Part shown: positions 7,858 through 16,819 of the stretch, in pieces
How the letters are laid out: each line of letters starts with the position of its first letter
Numbering within the stretch: the first letter of the stretch is position 1
Notes under the pieces: model-generated
Seen by the model: only the letters and a program-made list of their open reading frames with translations
Told to the model about the DNA's origin: nothing
Database searches by the model: none
Position numbers and translations under genes: made by a program
From: an uncultured Paracoccaceae bacterium
Lineage (GTDB): Bacteria; Pseudomonadota; Alphaproteobacteria; Rhodobacterales; Rhodobacteraceae
NCBI GenBank assembly: GCA_947495795.1
Contig: CANMAI010000016.1
Location: 17,487-81,486, forward strand
DNA: 64,000 nt
Direction: 5' to 3'

Positions 7858-8705
7858 CGGGCACCCTCCTGCACTGAAGCGTCGAATGGATGCGCCAGAA
7901 CATGTTCTTCAATCCACGCCAGAAACCTGTCTCGATCAGACGAAATCCTGCTCCACTCCAGATAAAAATCATTGTCGCGCGGGTAATAGCCGGTGGCATA
8001 GCTCGGAGCGGCTCCCTTGGGCACATGACAGATCGCAGTGACACACCAACCTGGCAGGATGCAGGTATTCGCGTTGCGGTTTGGCAGCGCCCGAAGGTCG
8101 TCGACAATCTCTTCAACGGTCACGATGGCCACTTTGGCCGCCAGAACTGCTTCTTTTTGAACACCAACGATGCCGTCGATCTGAACATTGCCATTCCGAT
8201 CAGCGCGCTGTGCATGAATAATCGTCACATCGGGACGTATTGCGGGCACGCAGGCCAGTTTTTCATTGGTAAATGGGCAGATGACGGATTTTATATTCCG
8301 GTTGACGTTTGTCAGATCCGTCCCGCGGTACCCTCTGAACACGGCGCTCGGCAGGTTGGCGGCACCTGCGTGATAGGCGTTCGCCATCGCGGCATGGCTG
8401 TGCTCTTCCAGCTCGAGCGCACGGGGCCAGCCGTTTTCTACCGCATCCCTGACCCGGTGAAGCAAGCCCGCACCGGGATTGCCCGCGTAAGAAAACACCA
8501 TCTTGCGCGCGGCGCCCACTCCGACAAGTTGGTCATAGATGATGTCCGGCGTCATTCGGATCAACGTCAGGTCCTCGACGCCCTGACGGATGACTTCGTG
8601 GGCCGCGGCGAAGGGGATCAAGTGAGTGAACCCCTCCATCGCGATAGACTGCCCGTTCGAGACGTTGTCTCGTATGGCGTCCGATAATGTGGTGAACGTC
8701 GCCAT
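7854..8705 (-). CDS. catI: 3-oxoadipate CoA-transferase, alpha subunit
   Basis: 283 residues from the ATG at 8705 (MATFTTLSDAIRDNV); an open extension to 8882 overlaps the nitroreductase gene and is not used. CoA-transferase alpha features include GQSIAMEGFTHLIPFAAAHEVIRQG, IRMTPDIIYDQLVG and the CoA-binding GNPGAGLLHR. It pairs with the beta subunit by ATGA overlap and starts eight bases after the nitroreductase stop, so the five genes form one transcription unit. Confidence 0.88.
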   Translation of the reverse strand: MATFTTLSDAIRDNVSNGQSIAMEGFTHLIPFAAAHEVIRQGVEDLTLIRMTPDIIYDQLVGVGAARKMVFSYAGNPGAGLLHRVRDAVENGWPRALELEEHSHAAMANAYHAGAANLPSAVFRGYRGTDLTNVNRNIKSVICPFTNEKLACVPAIRPDVTIIHAQRADRNGNVQIDGIVGVQKEAVLAAKVAIVTVEEIVDDLRALPNRNANTCILPGWCVTAICHVPKGAAPSYATGYYPRDNDFYLEWSRISSDRDRFLAWIEEHVLAHPFDASVQEGAR

Positions 8706-8712
8706 CTGTGCT

Positions 8713-9363
8713 TCAGACGATTCGTGCGACGTCGTCGAAGTCCAAGCGCGGCAAACGTCGGAACAGCTTCTCTTCGTCGCCGTACCCAAGATTGCACAGG
8801 AAATTAGACTTCCATGTGGTTCCAGCAAGGAACGCCTCATCGACGGCGGCAGGATTAAAGCCCGACATTGGCCCCGCATCAAGGCCCAGTGCCCGCGCCG
8901 CGATCAGAAAATATGCACCTTGCATTGAGCCGTTGCGAAACGCATTTCCGGCGGCCATTTCGGCGTTGTCCGCGAACATGTCACGCGCTTTGGGGTTTGG
9001 CGGAAACAGAACAGGCAGCTTTTCGAAAAACGCGGTGTCAAACGCGATGATCGCTGTGACCGGGGCAGACATCATCTTGACCTGGTTCGGTTCCATCAAA
9101 GCGGGACGCAAACGCTCTTTGGCTTCAGCGCTACGCACAAAAACGAAACGTGCAGGCTGTTGGTTCATGCTGGTTGGACCCCATTTGGCGAGGTCGTAAA
9201 GCTCTTTCAGAACGTCATCGCTGACCTCCTTGTCGGAAAACCCATAATGCGTTCTGGCATCCCGCAAAAGCAGGTCCAGCGTCGCCGGGTCTGCTTTGGT
9301 AATCCGGGCGCGGGCTTCGCGGACATCGGCGCGTGCGTTCGCATCAAGTGTGTCTGTATCCAT
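8713..9363 (-). CDS. Nitroreductase-family FMN oxidoreductase, RutE (malonic semialdehyde reductase)-like
   Basis: 216 residues. The N-terminal helix [20 protein letters not shown] and [17 protein letters not shown] match the RutE/HadB branch of the FMN-dependent nitroreductase family. [19 protein letters not shown] is the matching C-terminal region. In pyrimidine breakdown RutE reduces malonic semialdehyde, but there are no rut genes here. It is the first gene of the hydroxyquinol operon, so it may reduce a nitroaromatic, quinone or semialdehyde intermediate of the upper pathway. Two palindromic operators lie in its promoter region. Confidence 0.8.
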   Translation of the reverse strand: MDTDTLDANARADVREARARITKADPATLDLLLRDARTHYGFSDKEVSDDVLKELYDLAKWGPTSMNQQPARFVFVRSAEAKERLRPALMEPNQVKMMSAPVTAIIAFDTAFFEKLPVLFPPNPKARDMFADNAEMAAGNAFRNGSMQGAYFLIAARALGLDAGPMSGFNPAAVDEAFLAGTTWKSNFLCNLGYGDEEKLFRRLPRLDFDDVARIV

Positions 9364-9381
9364 CTGCTTTTCCTTACTTTT

Positions 9382-9396
9382 GTTCGATTATCGAAC
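9382..9396. promoter_or_regulatory. IclR-type operator O1
   Basis: Near-perfect palindrome GTTCGATTATCGAAC, 19 bases upstream of the nitroreductase start. It closely resembles the PcaR operator consensus known from Pseudomonas (GTTCGATAATCGCAC). An identical copy at 9508-9522 serves the divergent operon. The IclR-family gene at 13121-13933 is the probable partner. Confidence 0.75.
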
Positions 9397-9507
9397 CTCT
9401 GAAACATCGACCTGCATGGAAGGTGATCCGGAAGCACATATTTTTGTAGTAATCGTTCTTGACGGCTGTCTTTATTTTTGTCAACATCATTACATAAACT
9501 AATTTTC

Positions 9508-9522
9508 GTTCGATTATCGAAC
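9508..9522. promoter_or_regulatory. IclR-type operator O2
   Basis: Second exact copy of GTTCGATTATCGAAC, 111 bases from O1 to the start of this copy plus 15, ending immediately before the GGGAGG ribosome site of the TRAP gene. That position would let a bound regulator block transcription or cooperate with O1 across the divergent promoter. Confidence 0.75.
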
Positions 9523-9535
9523 ATGGGAGGAAATA

Positions 9536-10582
9536 ATGTTACTCAAACCCGCTTTGGCGGCAGCCGTTCTGCTGACCGCTCACACGGCCTCGGCCGAGAC
9601 GTTCAATCTGACGATGGGATCGAGCCATCCAACGGTGGTTCCATGGGTTGGCGTCTTGTCCGATCACGTGGTCGGCCAGACAAATGCGCGTCTTGAAGCG
9701 ATGGGGTCGCAAGATCGCGTTGAATGGACCGAAAGCTATGGCGGGGCCCTGTTCGGGTTTCAGGATACTCTCGAAGCCGTCGAAGACGGGTTGGTCGATG
9801 CGGGATGGGTCGGTGCTGGGCTTTGGGAGGAGTCCAAGATGCCACTGCAGACCATCACCTATTACGCACCGTTCGTCATTGATGATCAGCCAACACTGAT
9901 GCGCATCATGAATGAGCTCAATGCAACCGTACCGGCCATGGCGCAGTCATGGGAGGCGCACAATCAGGTTTTTCTCGGGTCTTCAGGCGTGGAAACCTAC
10001 CATCTGCTGACCACGTTTCCCGTGACTTCACTTGCTGATCTGGAGGGGCGTAAAATCCTTGCGCCGGGTCCCTCAGGCAACTGGATGTCCGCGATTGGCG
10101 CCGTGCCTGTCAATGGCGCGTTGCCAACGTATTATAACTCTCTGCAGACGGGCGTTGCCGACGGTGTCATCTCGATCATCACCGGCACCTATCCCAACAA
10201 ACTGCACGAAGTTGCCCCCTACCTGACCCTTGTCGGTGTTGGCGCACAATACACCGGTGGGCTGACCGTCAACAAAGATAGCTGGGACGGGTTATCCCCC
10301 GATGTCCAAACCGTCCTGCGCGAATTGGGGTCGGAATACGCAACACTTCACGCAGAGCAGGTGCAGGTCCGCTACGATACCGCGCTTCAGGCCATGCGTG
10401 ATGATCCTGCTGTCACCGTCACAACACTTTCAGAGACGGATCGGCAAGCGTGGATCGACCGACTTCCAAACTTGGCCGGTGACTGGGCCTCGCGCCATCC
10501 AGCGGGCCCGGACACCCTCGCCGCCTTCATGAGTGCCGTGCGCAAGGCCGGAATCGAGCCAGGTCGCAACTGGGATCAATAA
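9536..10582 (+). CDS. TRAP transporter periplasmic substrate-binding protein (DctP family)
   Basis: 348 residues with a Sec signal peptide (MLLKPALAAAVLLTAHTASA, cleavage near residue 20). The DctP-type fold is shown by GSSHPTVVPWVG, YGGALFGFQDTLEAVEDG, FPVTSLADLEGRKI and the ligand-contact region TGVADGVISIITG. GGGAGG lies just upstream of the ATG. It captures the growth substrate in the periplasm for the fused permease encoded next. By context the substrate is likely an aromatic acid or phenol that feeds the hydroxyquinol pathway. It lies in the plus-strand operon controlled by O1/O2. Confidence 0.9.
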   Translation: MLLKPALAAAVLLTAHTASAETFNLTMGSSHPTVVPWVGVLSDHVVGQTNARLEAMGSQDRVEWTESYGGALFGFQDTLEAVEDGLVDAGWVGAGLWEESKMPLQTITYYAPFVIDDQPTLMRIMNELNATVPAMAQSWEAHNQVFLGSSGVETYHLLTTFPVTSLADLEGRKILAPGPSGNWMSAIGAVPVNGALPTYYNSLQTGVADGVISIITGTYPNKLHEVAPYLTLVGVGAQYTGGLTVNKDSWDGLSPDVQTVLRELGSEYATLHAEQVQVRYDTALQAMRDDPAVTVTTLSETDRQAWIDRLPNLAGDWASRHPAGPDTLAAFMSAVRKAGIEPGRNWDQ

Positions 10583-10649
10583 TGCGACTTAGACGCAGCC
10601 CCGTGGCACATCCTGCCGCGGGGCACGCCGGCACTCGGGAGGAATAGAT

Positions 10650-12635
10650 ATGTCGCGCTCACCAACCCTTTTGCATCGTGGATTCGATGCTGACGATCCC
10701 GAAGGAACACGGAAACGCAGCTGGTTTGACCGCCTGCACATCGTATTTTCAAAATGCGCCGCTTTTCTCGCAGCCGGAGCGACATCCTGGATATTCGTGA
10801 TCATGGTGATGATATGCGCCGATGTGATCGGCCTCAAAGTGTTCTCGCGACCCCTCTACGGCGTTGTTGAACTCACAGCCGCCTCCATTGTGGCCGTCGT
10901 TTTTGCACAACTGCCTCACACCTTGTTTGAAAAGCGCATGACACGCGCCGACTTCCTGATCTCAAGCCTGGAAATCCGCACGCCCTCGTTCGCCGCCGCG
11001 CTAAATTTGATCTTTTGTCTCTGTGGTCTTGGCATCTTCGGCGCGCTCGCATGGTCCCTGATCGCGCACACCACATCCGCGCTGCTGAATGGAGAATTCA
11101 TCGGCACCCAGGGCATCTTCACGATGCAGGTGTGGCCCATCAAGGCGATCATCCTGTTGGGCGTCGTGATGACGGCGATCGAATTTGCCTTTCAATCCAT
11201 CCACCAGTTGCGTGACATCACGGCTGGCCACGCCCGGAAATCAGTTTTGCTGGTGTCCGTCGTACTTGTTGCGATCATCCTTTCCATTGCCGTTTCGACC
11301 GATCCCGACCGTGTCTGGATCGGCACAGTCGCCGTTGGTGCGCTGGTCGCGATGATTCTTCTGGGAATGCACATCCCGGTCGCGATGATGCTGGTAGCGC
11401 TGGTCGGCGTCTGGTTGATCCGCGACAACCCTACGCTCGCCGTAAAAACGATCCGCTCAGCCGCGACCGGTTCCATCAACAAGTTCGATTTCGGTGTCGT
11501 GCCCTTGTTTGTGCTGATGGGCCTGCTTGTCGATGCGTCCGATCTGGGCAAAGACGCCTACCGTGTCATGGCCGCACTGTTGCGCCGACTTTATGGCGGT
11601 CTGGCCATTGCAACAGTCGCCGCCAACACGGTCTTCGCCGCCATCACCGGCATTTCCATCGCGTCGGCGGCTGTGTTCACGCGCGTGGCTGTCCCTCAAA
11701 TGACAGAACATCACTATTCTCCGGGGTTTGCAGCGGGAACCGTGGCCGGGTCTTCGGTGCTGGGTATGATGATACCGCCAAGTCTGCTGCTGATCATCTA
11801 TGGATTTGTGACCGAAACAAGCGTCGGCAGCCTGTTTATCGCGGCCACCCTGCCCGGCCTTCTACTTGCTGCATCCTTTTGTCTGTTCATCTATCTGGCG
11901 GCACGTTTCGCACCCGAACGCGTCGGATGCCCGGCAATCGCCGATGATATTTCACCGGTTTCGGCCCGTGAGATATTCAAGGCCCTTTTTCCGATCCTGT
12001 TTCTGGTCTTTATCGTGATGGGCGGCATCTATGGTGGTGTCTTTACCCCGACCCAGGCAGGCGCGGTCGGTGCCGCCGCAACCCTCGTGGTCGCAGTATT
12101 GCGCAGGTCCCTCACGTGGCGCAGCCTGTGGCGCGTGATGAAGGAAACCGGCGTCATCTCGGTCACGATCCTCATGCTCATCGTTGCGGCTTCGGCGTTC
12201 ACCAAGATGCTGGTCATGTCGGGTATCCCGAATGCGATCGTTTCGATGTTTCTGGAACAAGGTGTGTCGTTCTGGGGCTTCATGCTCGGCTATTTTGCCG
12301 TGATCATCTTGTTGGGCATGTTTCTGGATTCGACCTCGATCATCCTGATTGTCGTTCCACTTGTGATCGGGATTGTGCCGGACATCACCCAAGGCGTTGT
12401 CGTCGGAGATCCGATGATCTGGTTTGGGATCGTCACGATCATTGCCGTCGAAATCGGCCTGCTGACGCCCCCCTTTGGCATCACGGTCTATGTCGTCAAG
12501 GCGACGCTGGACCGTGATGACATCACCCTGATCGACATATTCAAGGGTGCCCTGCCGTATGTCGGCATCATGGCGATCGTGATGATCATACTGACGGCTT
12601 TCCCTACCATCTCACTGTTCTGGTTACAGCCATGA
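10650..12635 (+). CDS. TRAP transporter permease, fused DctQ-DctM
   Basis: 661 residues. The first 190 residues are a DctQ-like four-helix small subunit (IVAVVFAQLPHTLFEKRMTR). The rest is a DctM large subunit with about twelve helices, including GMHIPVAMMLVALVG, FDFGVVPLFVLMGLLVD, AGTVAGSSVLGMMIPPSLL and GMFLDSTSIILIVVPL. The fusion is a known TRAP arrangement. Driven by a sodium or proton gradient, it imports the ligand delivered by the DctP protein. It starts 67 bases after dctP and overlaps the next gene by four bases. Confidence 0.92.
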   Translation: MSRSPTLLHRGFDADDPEGTRKRSWFDRLHIVFSKCAAFLAAGATSWIFVIMVMICADVIGLKVFSRPLYGVVELTAASIVAVVFAQLPHTLFEKRMTRADFLISSLEIRTPSFAAALNLIFCLCGLGIFGALAWSLIAHTTSALLNGEFIGTQGIFTMQVWPIKAIILLGVVMTAIEFAFQSIHQLRDITAGHARKSVLLVSVVLVAIILSIAVSTDPDRVWIGTVAVGALVAMILLGMHIPVAMMLVALVGVWLIRDNPTLAVKTIRSAATGSINKFDFGVVPLFVLMGLLVDASDLGKDAYRVMAALLRRLYGGLAIATVAANTVFAAITGISIASAAVFTRVAVPQMTEHHYSPGFAAGTVAGSSVLGMMIPPSLLLIIYGFVTETSVGSLFIAATLPGLLLAASFCLFIYLAARFAPERVGCPAIADDISPVSAREIFKALFPILFLVFIVMGGIYGGVFTPTQAGAVGAAATLVVAVLRRSLTWRSLWRVMKETGVISVTILMLIVAASAFTKMLVMSGIPNAIVSMFLEQGVSFWGFMLGYFAVIILLGMFLDSTSIILIVVPLVIGIVPDITQGVVVGDPMIWFGIVTIIAVEIGLLTPPFGITVYVVKATLDRDDITLIDIFKGALPYVGIMAIVMIILTAFPTISLFWLQP

Positions 12636-13117
12636 CAGTCATTCCAACAAAAAAGAGAACCTCCGTCATGCTATTTCTTTTTGGTGCAAGCGCTGCTCTT
12701 GTCTGCGGCTTGTTGATGGGTATTCAACCCGCCGTTAATGCCGAAATCAGCCGCCGGTTGGCATCCCCCTTTGCCGCTGTTTTGTTCTCACTGGCGATCA
12801 GCATCATTATCATTCTGCCATTCGCTCTGTGGCAGGAGCGCGAACCGGTTCTCGCAGCGATTATAGGCGCCCCATGGTGGGTCTGGCTCGGTGGGTTGGC
12901 TGGGGCGGCATTCGTCACGGCGGGCATTACGGTTGCGCCAATTATTGGCTTCGCTCTGTTCTTGATGATCGTCGTGACCGGGCAACTTGTCGCGGCATCA
13001 CTAGCTGATCATTTCGCTCTTTTCGGGGGTCAGGAACGTCCAATCACGATGAGTCGCCTACTTGGTCTTTGCCTTGTACTTTGCGGCGTTCTGACGTTCC
13101 GGTTCGGCAAGTTCTGA
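12632..13117 (+). CDS. DMT-superfamily small membrane protein (YdcZ/DUF606-like)
   Basis: 161 residues with five predicted membrane helices: LFLFGASAALVCGLLMGIQ, VLFSLAISIIIILPFAL, WWVWLGGLAGAAFVTAGITV, IIGFALFLMIVVTGQLVAA and LLGLCLVLCGVLTFRFG. The pattern fits the YdcZ (DUF606) half-size DMT family. Overlap with the TRAP permease (ATGA) and the next gene four bases away shows one operon. It could be an exporter for a pathway intermediate or relieve product stress. The substrate cannot be read from the sequence. Confidence 0.8.
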   Translation: MTVIPTKKRTSVMLFLFGASAALVCGLLMGIQPAVNAEISRRLASPFAAVLFSLAISIIIILPFALWQEREPVLAAIIGAPWWVWLGGLAGAAFVTAGITVAPIIGFALFLMIVVTGQLVAASLADHFALFGGQERPITMSRLLGLCLVLCGVLTFRFGKF

Positions 13118-13120
13118 GAT

Positions 13121-13933
13121 ATGCAGATGTCCCGATCCGGTTCAGAACGCAGCTCGACCCTGACAAAGGGTTTGGCGGTGCTGCGGTTTGTTGCCCCTCA
13201 GGCAGAGGGCTGCACCATTTCGCAAGTTGCACTGGGAGTTGAGATCAGCCGTGCGGCGGCGCGGCGCTTCCTGCTCACGCTTTGTGACGAAGGCTACTTG
13301 CGGCAAAGCCAAAGCCTTTTTTTGCCCACGCCAAAAATCAGCAAGCTGGCCGATACACCCATCGCCGACGGCACCTTCTGGAACACGCTACTGCCACCTA
13401 TGAAACACGTCGCCGACGAGACCGGCGAGGCCTGTTCGATGTCGGTCATGGTTGATCACGATATCATTTATGTTGCCCGCGCGCCCAGCAGACGGGTCGT
13501 GTCCGTTCATCTCGAAGTCGGCAGCCGCCTACCAGCCGCACATACGTCAATGGGCCGCGTGATGTTGGCCAGCCAACCCCAGGACGCAATTGCGCATTTT
13601 CTGGACATGGTCGACTTGCCGCGTCGAACACGGTTTTCCATCTCCGGGAGCAGAAGCTTGCGCGACGCGATCTCGGCATCGGCCAGCGATGGATTCTCCA
13701 TTGTTGATCAAGAGCTGGAAGAAGGTCTCATTTCGGTCGCCGTTCCCGTCACAGCCCCGAACGGAGCCGTTCTGAGCGCCCTGAACTTCAGTTCCACGCC
13801 GACAAGATACCCGTCAAAAAGGCTCCGGGAAAGCATCGTACCGATGCTTCAGGCGGCTTCCCGAGACATTACAGAAATTCTGCGCACTAAGCGCGAAATT
13901 GCCTCCATCCCACAAAAGGAAACACTCCAATGA
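13121..13933 (+). CDS. IclR-family regulator of the hydroxyquinol cluster (PcaR/PobR-like)
   Basis: 270 residues. An N-terminal winged helix (SSTLTKGLAVLRFVAPQAEG, then TISQVALGVEISRAAARRFL as recognition helix) is followed by an IclR effector domain with SMGRVMLASQP and DQELEEGLISVAVPV. It is close to the PcaR/PcaU/PobR group that controls beta-ketoadipate pathways and binds sites like the two palindromes at 9382 and 9508. It is embedded in the operon it probably controls, four bases after the DMT gene and overlapping the dioxygenase start, giving autoregulation. Confidence 0.88.
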   Translation: MQMSRSGSERSSTLTKGLAVLRFVAPQAEGCTISQVALGVEISRAAARRFLLTLCDEGYLRQSQSLFLPTPKISKLADTPIADGTFWNTLLPPMKHVADETGEACSMSVMVDHDIIYVARAPSRRVVSVHLEVGSRLPAAHTSMGRVMLASQPQDAIAHFLDMVDLPRRTRFSISGSRSLRDAISASASDGFSIVDQELEEGLISVAVPVTAPNGAVLSALNFSSTPTRYPSKRLRESIVPMLQAASRDITEILRTKREIASIPQKETLQ

Positions 13934-14799
13934 CCAGAAATTTCACCGAGGAAAACGCAACTGAAGAAGTCCTGAGCCGCTACGCAGATTGTCCAAACCC
14001 GCGGCTCAAGGAGGTATCAGAAGCAATCGTGCGCCACCTGCATGCACTGATCCGCGAAGTCGAACCGACAACGGAAGAATGGATGCAGGCTTTGGAATTT
14101 CTCACAGACGTGGGACAGAAATGCGATGACAAGCGGCAGGAATTCATTCTGCTGTCAGATGTCTTCGGCGTCTCCACGCTTGTCGATGCGATCAACAACC
14201 GCAAACCTGTAGAAGCAACAGAATCCACTGTGTTGGGGCCGTTCCATATGGTCGAGAGCCCCGCCTACCCGAACGGTGAAAACGTTGCGCGTCACGGCGG
14301 TGGTGCAGCACTGGTCGTCACGGGTACGGTGACCGACACCGCCGGTAACGTGCTGCCAGACGCCAAAGTCGACATCTGGCAAGCGAACGAAGACGGATTC
14401 TATGACGTTCAAAAGCCCGGGGAACTGCCCGACCTGAACCTGCGTGGGCTGTTCACCACCCAGCAGAACGGCTCGTTCTGGTTCCGCTCCATTCTACCCA
14501 GCTTTTATCCGATCCCGACAGATGGTCCGGTCGGAGAAATGGTCCTGGCTGCAGGCCGCCACCCCAACAGACCCGCACATATCCACTTCATCGGGATGGC
14601 TGAAGGTCATGAACCAATCACCAGCCATCTTTTCGTAGAGGGCGATCCCTACATCGAATCCGATGTCGTCTTTGGCGTAAAGGAAAGCCTGGTGCGCGAT
14701 TTCGACCTGATTGACGATGAAAGGCGCGCAAAGGAATACGGTGTGCCCAATCCTTTCTACCACGTGCACAACGTCATCTCGCTTGTGCGCAACACGTAA
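13930..14799 (+). CDS. Hydroxyquinol 1,2-dioxygenase (intradiol ring cleavage)
   Basis: 289 residues. The N-terminal helical dimerisation domain (VSEAIVRHLHALIREVEPT) and the catalytic jelly-roll are both complete. Iron ligands are visible: Tyr in EDGFYDVQ, Tyr in PSFYPIPTDGP and the two His in PAHIHFIG. The sequence SDVFGVSTLVDAINN is characteristic of hydroxyquinol rather than catechol dioxygenases. It converts 1,2,4-trihydroxybenzene and O2 to maleylacetate, the substrate of the reductase at 5988-7043. No gene for hydroxyquinol formation (resorcinol or hydroquinone hydroxylase) is seen in the cluster. Confidence 0.92.
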   Translation: MTRNFTEENATEEVLSRYADCPNPRLKEVSEAIVRHLHALIREVEPTTEEWMQALEFLTDVGQKCDDKRQEFILLSDVFGVSTLVDAINNRKPVEATESTVLGPFHMVESPAYPNGENVARHGGGAALVVTGTVTDTAGNVLPDAKVDIWQANEDGFYDVQKPGELPDLNLRGLFTTQQNGSFWFRSILPSFYPIPTDGPVGEMVLAAGRHPNRPAHIHFIGMAEGHEPITSHLFVEGDPYIESDVVFGVKESLVRDFDLIDDERRAKEYGVPNPFYHVHNVISLVRNT

Positions 14800-14811
14800 G
14801 GAACCGGGATT

Positions 14812-15105
14812 ATGTACTTCATTGCCAAAGCACTCGACCGTCCCGGAGTATCAAATACCCGCGGCGATTTGCATCCCCGGCACAAGGCCCATCTGGACGC
14901 GGCAGGGGCAGACACCAAGGTCATCATAAGTGGCCCCCTTGTCGGATTGGACGGAGAGCCCGAAGGGTCGTTTTTTATCTATGAGGCCGAAACGCCCGAG
15001 GCTGTTCGCCGTTTCATGAATCAGGACCCTTTTGCGCAGGCGGGGGTCTGGTCATCACTTGAAATACACGCCTTTGATTGGCGGCGCGGAAAGCCGCCCG
15101 CATGA
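14812..15105 (+). CDS. YciI family protein
   Basis: 97 residues, single YCII domain: MYFIAKALDRPGV, then HLDAAGADTKVIISGPLVGLDGEPEGSFFIYEA and FMNQDPFAQAGVW, where the conserved His and Asp sit. The family is related to muconolactone isomerases and dimeric alpha-beta barrel enzymes; most members have unknown activity. It lies 12 bases after the dioxygenase and overlaps the GST start, so it probably acts on a ring-cleavage intermediate or a side product. Enzymatic role is inferred only from location. Confidence 0.8.
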   Translation: MYFIAKALDRPGVSNTRGDLHPRHKAHLDAAGADTKVIISGPLVGLDGEPEGSFFIYEAETPEAVRRFMNQDPFAQAGVWSSLEIHAFDWRRGKPPA

Positions 15106-15746
15106 TCCGCCTATGGGGGCGTGACACGTCCACAAACGTACAGAAGGTTCTTTGGCTAATTGCGGAATTGGGGCTGTCGGTAGATCATCAGCAGGTGGGT
15201 GGCCCCTTTGGCGGCCTCGATACGCCGGAATTCCGACGACTGAACCCCAACGGCACCATCCCCGTGCTGGAATACGGAACGGCTACTGTCTGGGAGTCCC
15301 ATGCCATCCTGCGGTTCCTCGCGACGAAAACCGGCGCGACTGGCATATATCCGACAGATCCAGAGGCGCGGTCCTTTGATGACAGTTGGTTAGACTGGCA
15401 TTCAAACGTCTATTGGCCACCTATCAGGACCCTGTTCCTGGAAGGATGGCGGGATAAGATCCTGCGCTTTGAATCTGGTGAGGCAAAGGCGCTGTACACG
15501 CGCATCGATCACAACATGTCATTGCTCGCGGAAAATCGGCTGACGGATTTGCAGACCTTGGATCAAGGCCTGCGATTGAGCGACATACCCTTGGCCGTCG
15601 GCATCAGCAGATTACGGACGATGCTGCCGGAGTATGAATTTCCAGCCGTGGTCGAGGATTGGTTTGAAGCACTGACGAAACGCCCCGCGTTTGACGTCGT
15701 GCACCTTGCAGAAACAAAATTGAGGACCGGAGATTATGCAGGATAA
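15102..15746 (+). CDS. Glutathione S-transferase family protein (1)
   Basis: 214 residues from the ATG at 15102, which overlaps the YciI stop (ATGA). The thioredoxin-fold N-domain has RDTSTNVQKVLWLIAELGL (Ser/Thr where GSH is activated), NPNGTIPVLEYG with the cis-Pro, and WESHAILRFLA. The helical C-domain contains the LSDIPLAVGISR folding motif. It resembles the theta/beta-like GSTs common in aromatic catabolic clusters, where they open ether bonds, isomerise or dehalogenate. It is one of three GST genes within 3.6 kb. Confidence 0.85.
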   Translation: MIRLWGRDTSTNVQKVLWLIAELGLSVDHQQVGGPFGGLDTPEFRRLNPNGTIPVLEYGTATVWESHAILRFLATKTGATGIYPTDPEARSFDDSWLDWHSNVYWPPIRTLFLEGWRDKILRFESGEAKALYTRIDHNMSLLAENRLTDLQTLDQGLRLSDIPLAVGISRLRTMLPEYEFPAVVEDWFEALTKRPAFDVVHLAETKLRTGDYAG

Positions 15747-16194
15747 CTTTGCAAATGCCGCGTCCAACACTGATGCCACATCCAAACTGGCCTTCAAGAG
15801 TGTTGCCATCTCCGTGGCAAATCTTGACCGCAGCATCGCTTTCTACGAAAGGGTTCTGGGCTTTAGCGTCACGTCCCGAACCTATTTTGAACCTGTATCA
15901 GCGCATGTTGCATTCATCGCCTCCGGCGCGCTGCAACTCGAACTGTTGAAAGTGACGGGTTCATCGCGGTTGAAACAACTGGATGCGGCACCGCCGGATC
16001 ATCTCCTTACTCAAGGGTTCAAGGCCATCGTTCTTGAGGTGCCTGATCTGGGTAGGTTTACCGCACATCTGGACACCCAGGATGTCGATGTCGTTTGGCG
16101 CGAATTGGTGCTGGATGATACAGGGTCGGTATCCACCCTTTTTCGCGACCCAGATGGGAATCTGATCAGCGTCTTCGGGGTGAAAGATGATTGA
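15736..16194 (+). CDS. VOC-family (glyoxalase/bleomycin-resistance fold) protein
   Basis: 152 residues: FKSVAISVANLDRSIAFYERVLGF opens the first beta-alpha-beta-beta-beta repeat, and VSTLFRDPDGNLISVFG closes the second. Metal ligands of the vicinal-oxygen-chelate fold (first-repeat Val replaces the common His, second-repeat Glu replaced by Ser) are not clearly all present, so catalytic metal use is uncertain. Overlaps the preceding GST by 11 bases and the next by 8. Role by context: glutathione adduct chemistry or intermediate isomerisation. Confidence 0.8.
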   Translation: MQDNFANAASNTDATSKLAFKSVAISVANLDRSIAFYERVLGFSVTSRTYFEPVSAHVAFIASGALQLELLKVTGSSRLKQLDAAPPDHLLTQGFKAIVLEVPDLGRFTAHLDTQDVDVVWRELVLDDTGSVSTLFRDPDGNLISVFGVKDD

Positions 16195-16819
16195 TTTGTA
16201 TTATTGGAACACATCGAACGGACACAAGGTCGCGATCTGTCTGGAAGAAATGCAGCTCGACTATCAGGTGCATAAGATCAACATCCAGAAAGACGAACAG
16301 TTCACACCTGCGTTCTTGGAAATCAATCCGAACAACAAGATACCCGCGATCGTCGATCATGCGCCGCACGACCATGTGCCACCTCAAACACTTTTCGAAT
16401 CCGGGGCGATCTTGCTTTATCTCGCTGAAAAAACAGGTAAATTTCTGCCGCATGACACAGCGGAACGGTTGAACGTGTTGAAGTGGCTGTTTTGGCAAGC
16501 CGCCGGATTTGGTCCGATGCTTGGTCAAGCGCATCACTTCAACCGCAAAGCCCCTCAAGACGCAACATACGCGCGGGATCGATACAACAGCGAAGCACAG
16601 CATCTGTATGGGGTGTTGGAACGCCAGCTCACCGGGCAGTCATACGTTGCGGGGGCCTATTCCATCGCCGACATGATGATCCTTCCCTGGGTACGGCGGC
16701 ATGACTGGCAACGCATCGACCTGAATGATTTTCCAAATGTGTCGAAATGGCATGACAGAGTCGCGAACCGGACCGCGGTTAGAACGGCCTATGCGCTCCC
16801 ATCAAAGCTGGACCTCTAA
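16187..16819 (+). CDS. Glutathione S-transferase family protein (2), Nu/YfcG-like
   Basis: 210 residues. WNTSNGHKVAICLEEMQL is the N-terminal active-site loop of the YfcG/Nu class (Thr and Asn contact GSH), followed by NPNNKIPAIVDH, ESGAILLYLAEKTG and AAGFGPMLGQAHHF. Members of this class have disulfide-bond oxidoreductase activity and related ones act on beta-aryl ethers. It is the last gene of the plus-strand operon and converges with the TetR gene, sharing four bases at the ends. Confidence 0.88.
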   Translation: MIDLYYWNTSNGHKVAICLEEMQLDYQVHKINIQKDEQFTPAFLEINPNNKIPAIVDHAPHDHVPPQTLFESGAILLYLAEKTGKFLPHDTAERLNVLKWLFWQAAGFGPMLGQAHHFNRKAPQDATYARDRYNSEAQHLYGVLERQLTGQSYVAGAYSIADMMILPWVRRHDWQRIDLNDFPNVSKWHDRVANRTAVRTAYALPSKLDL

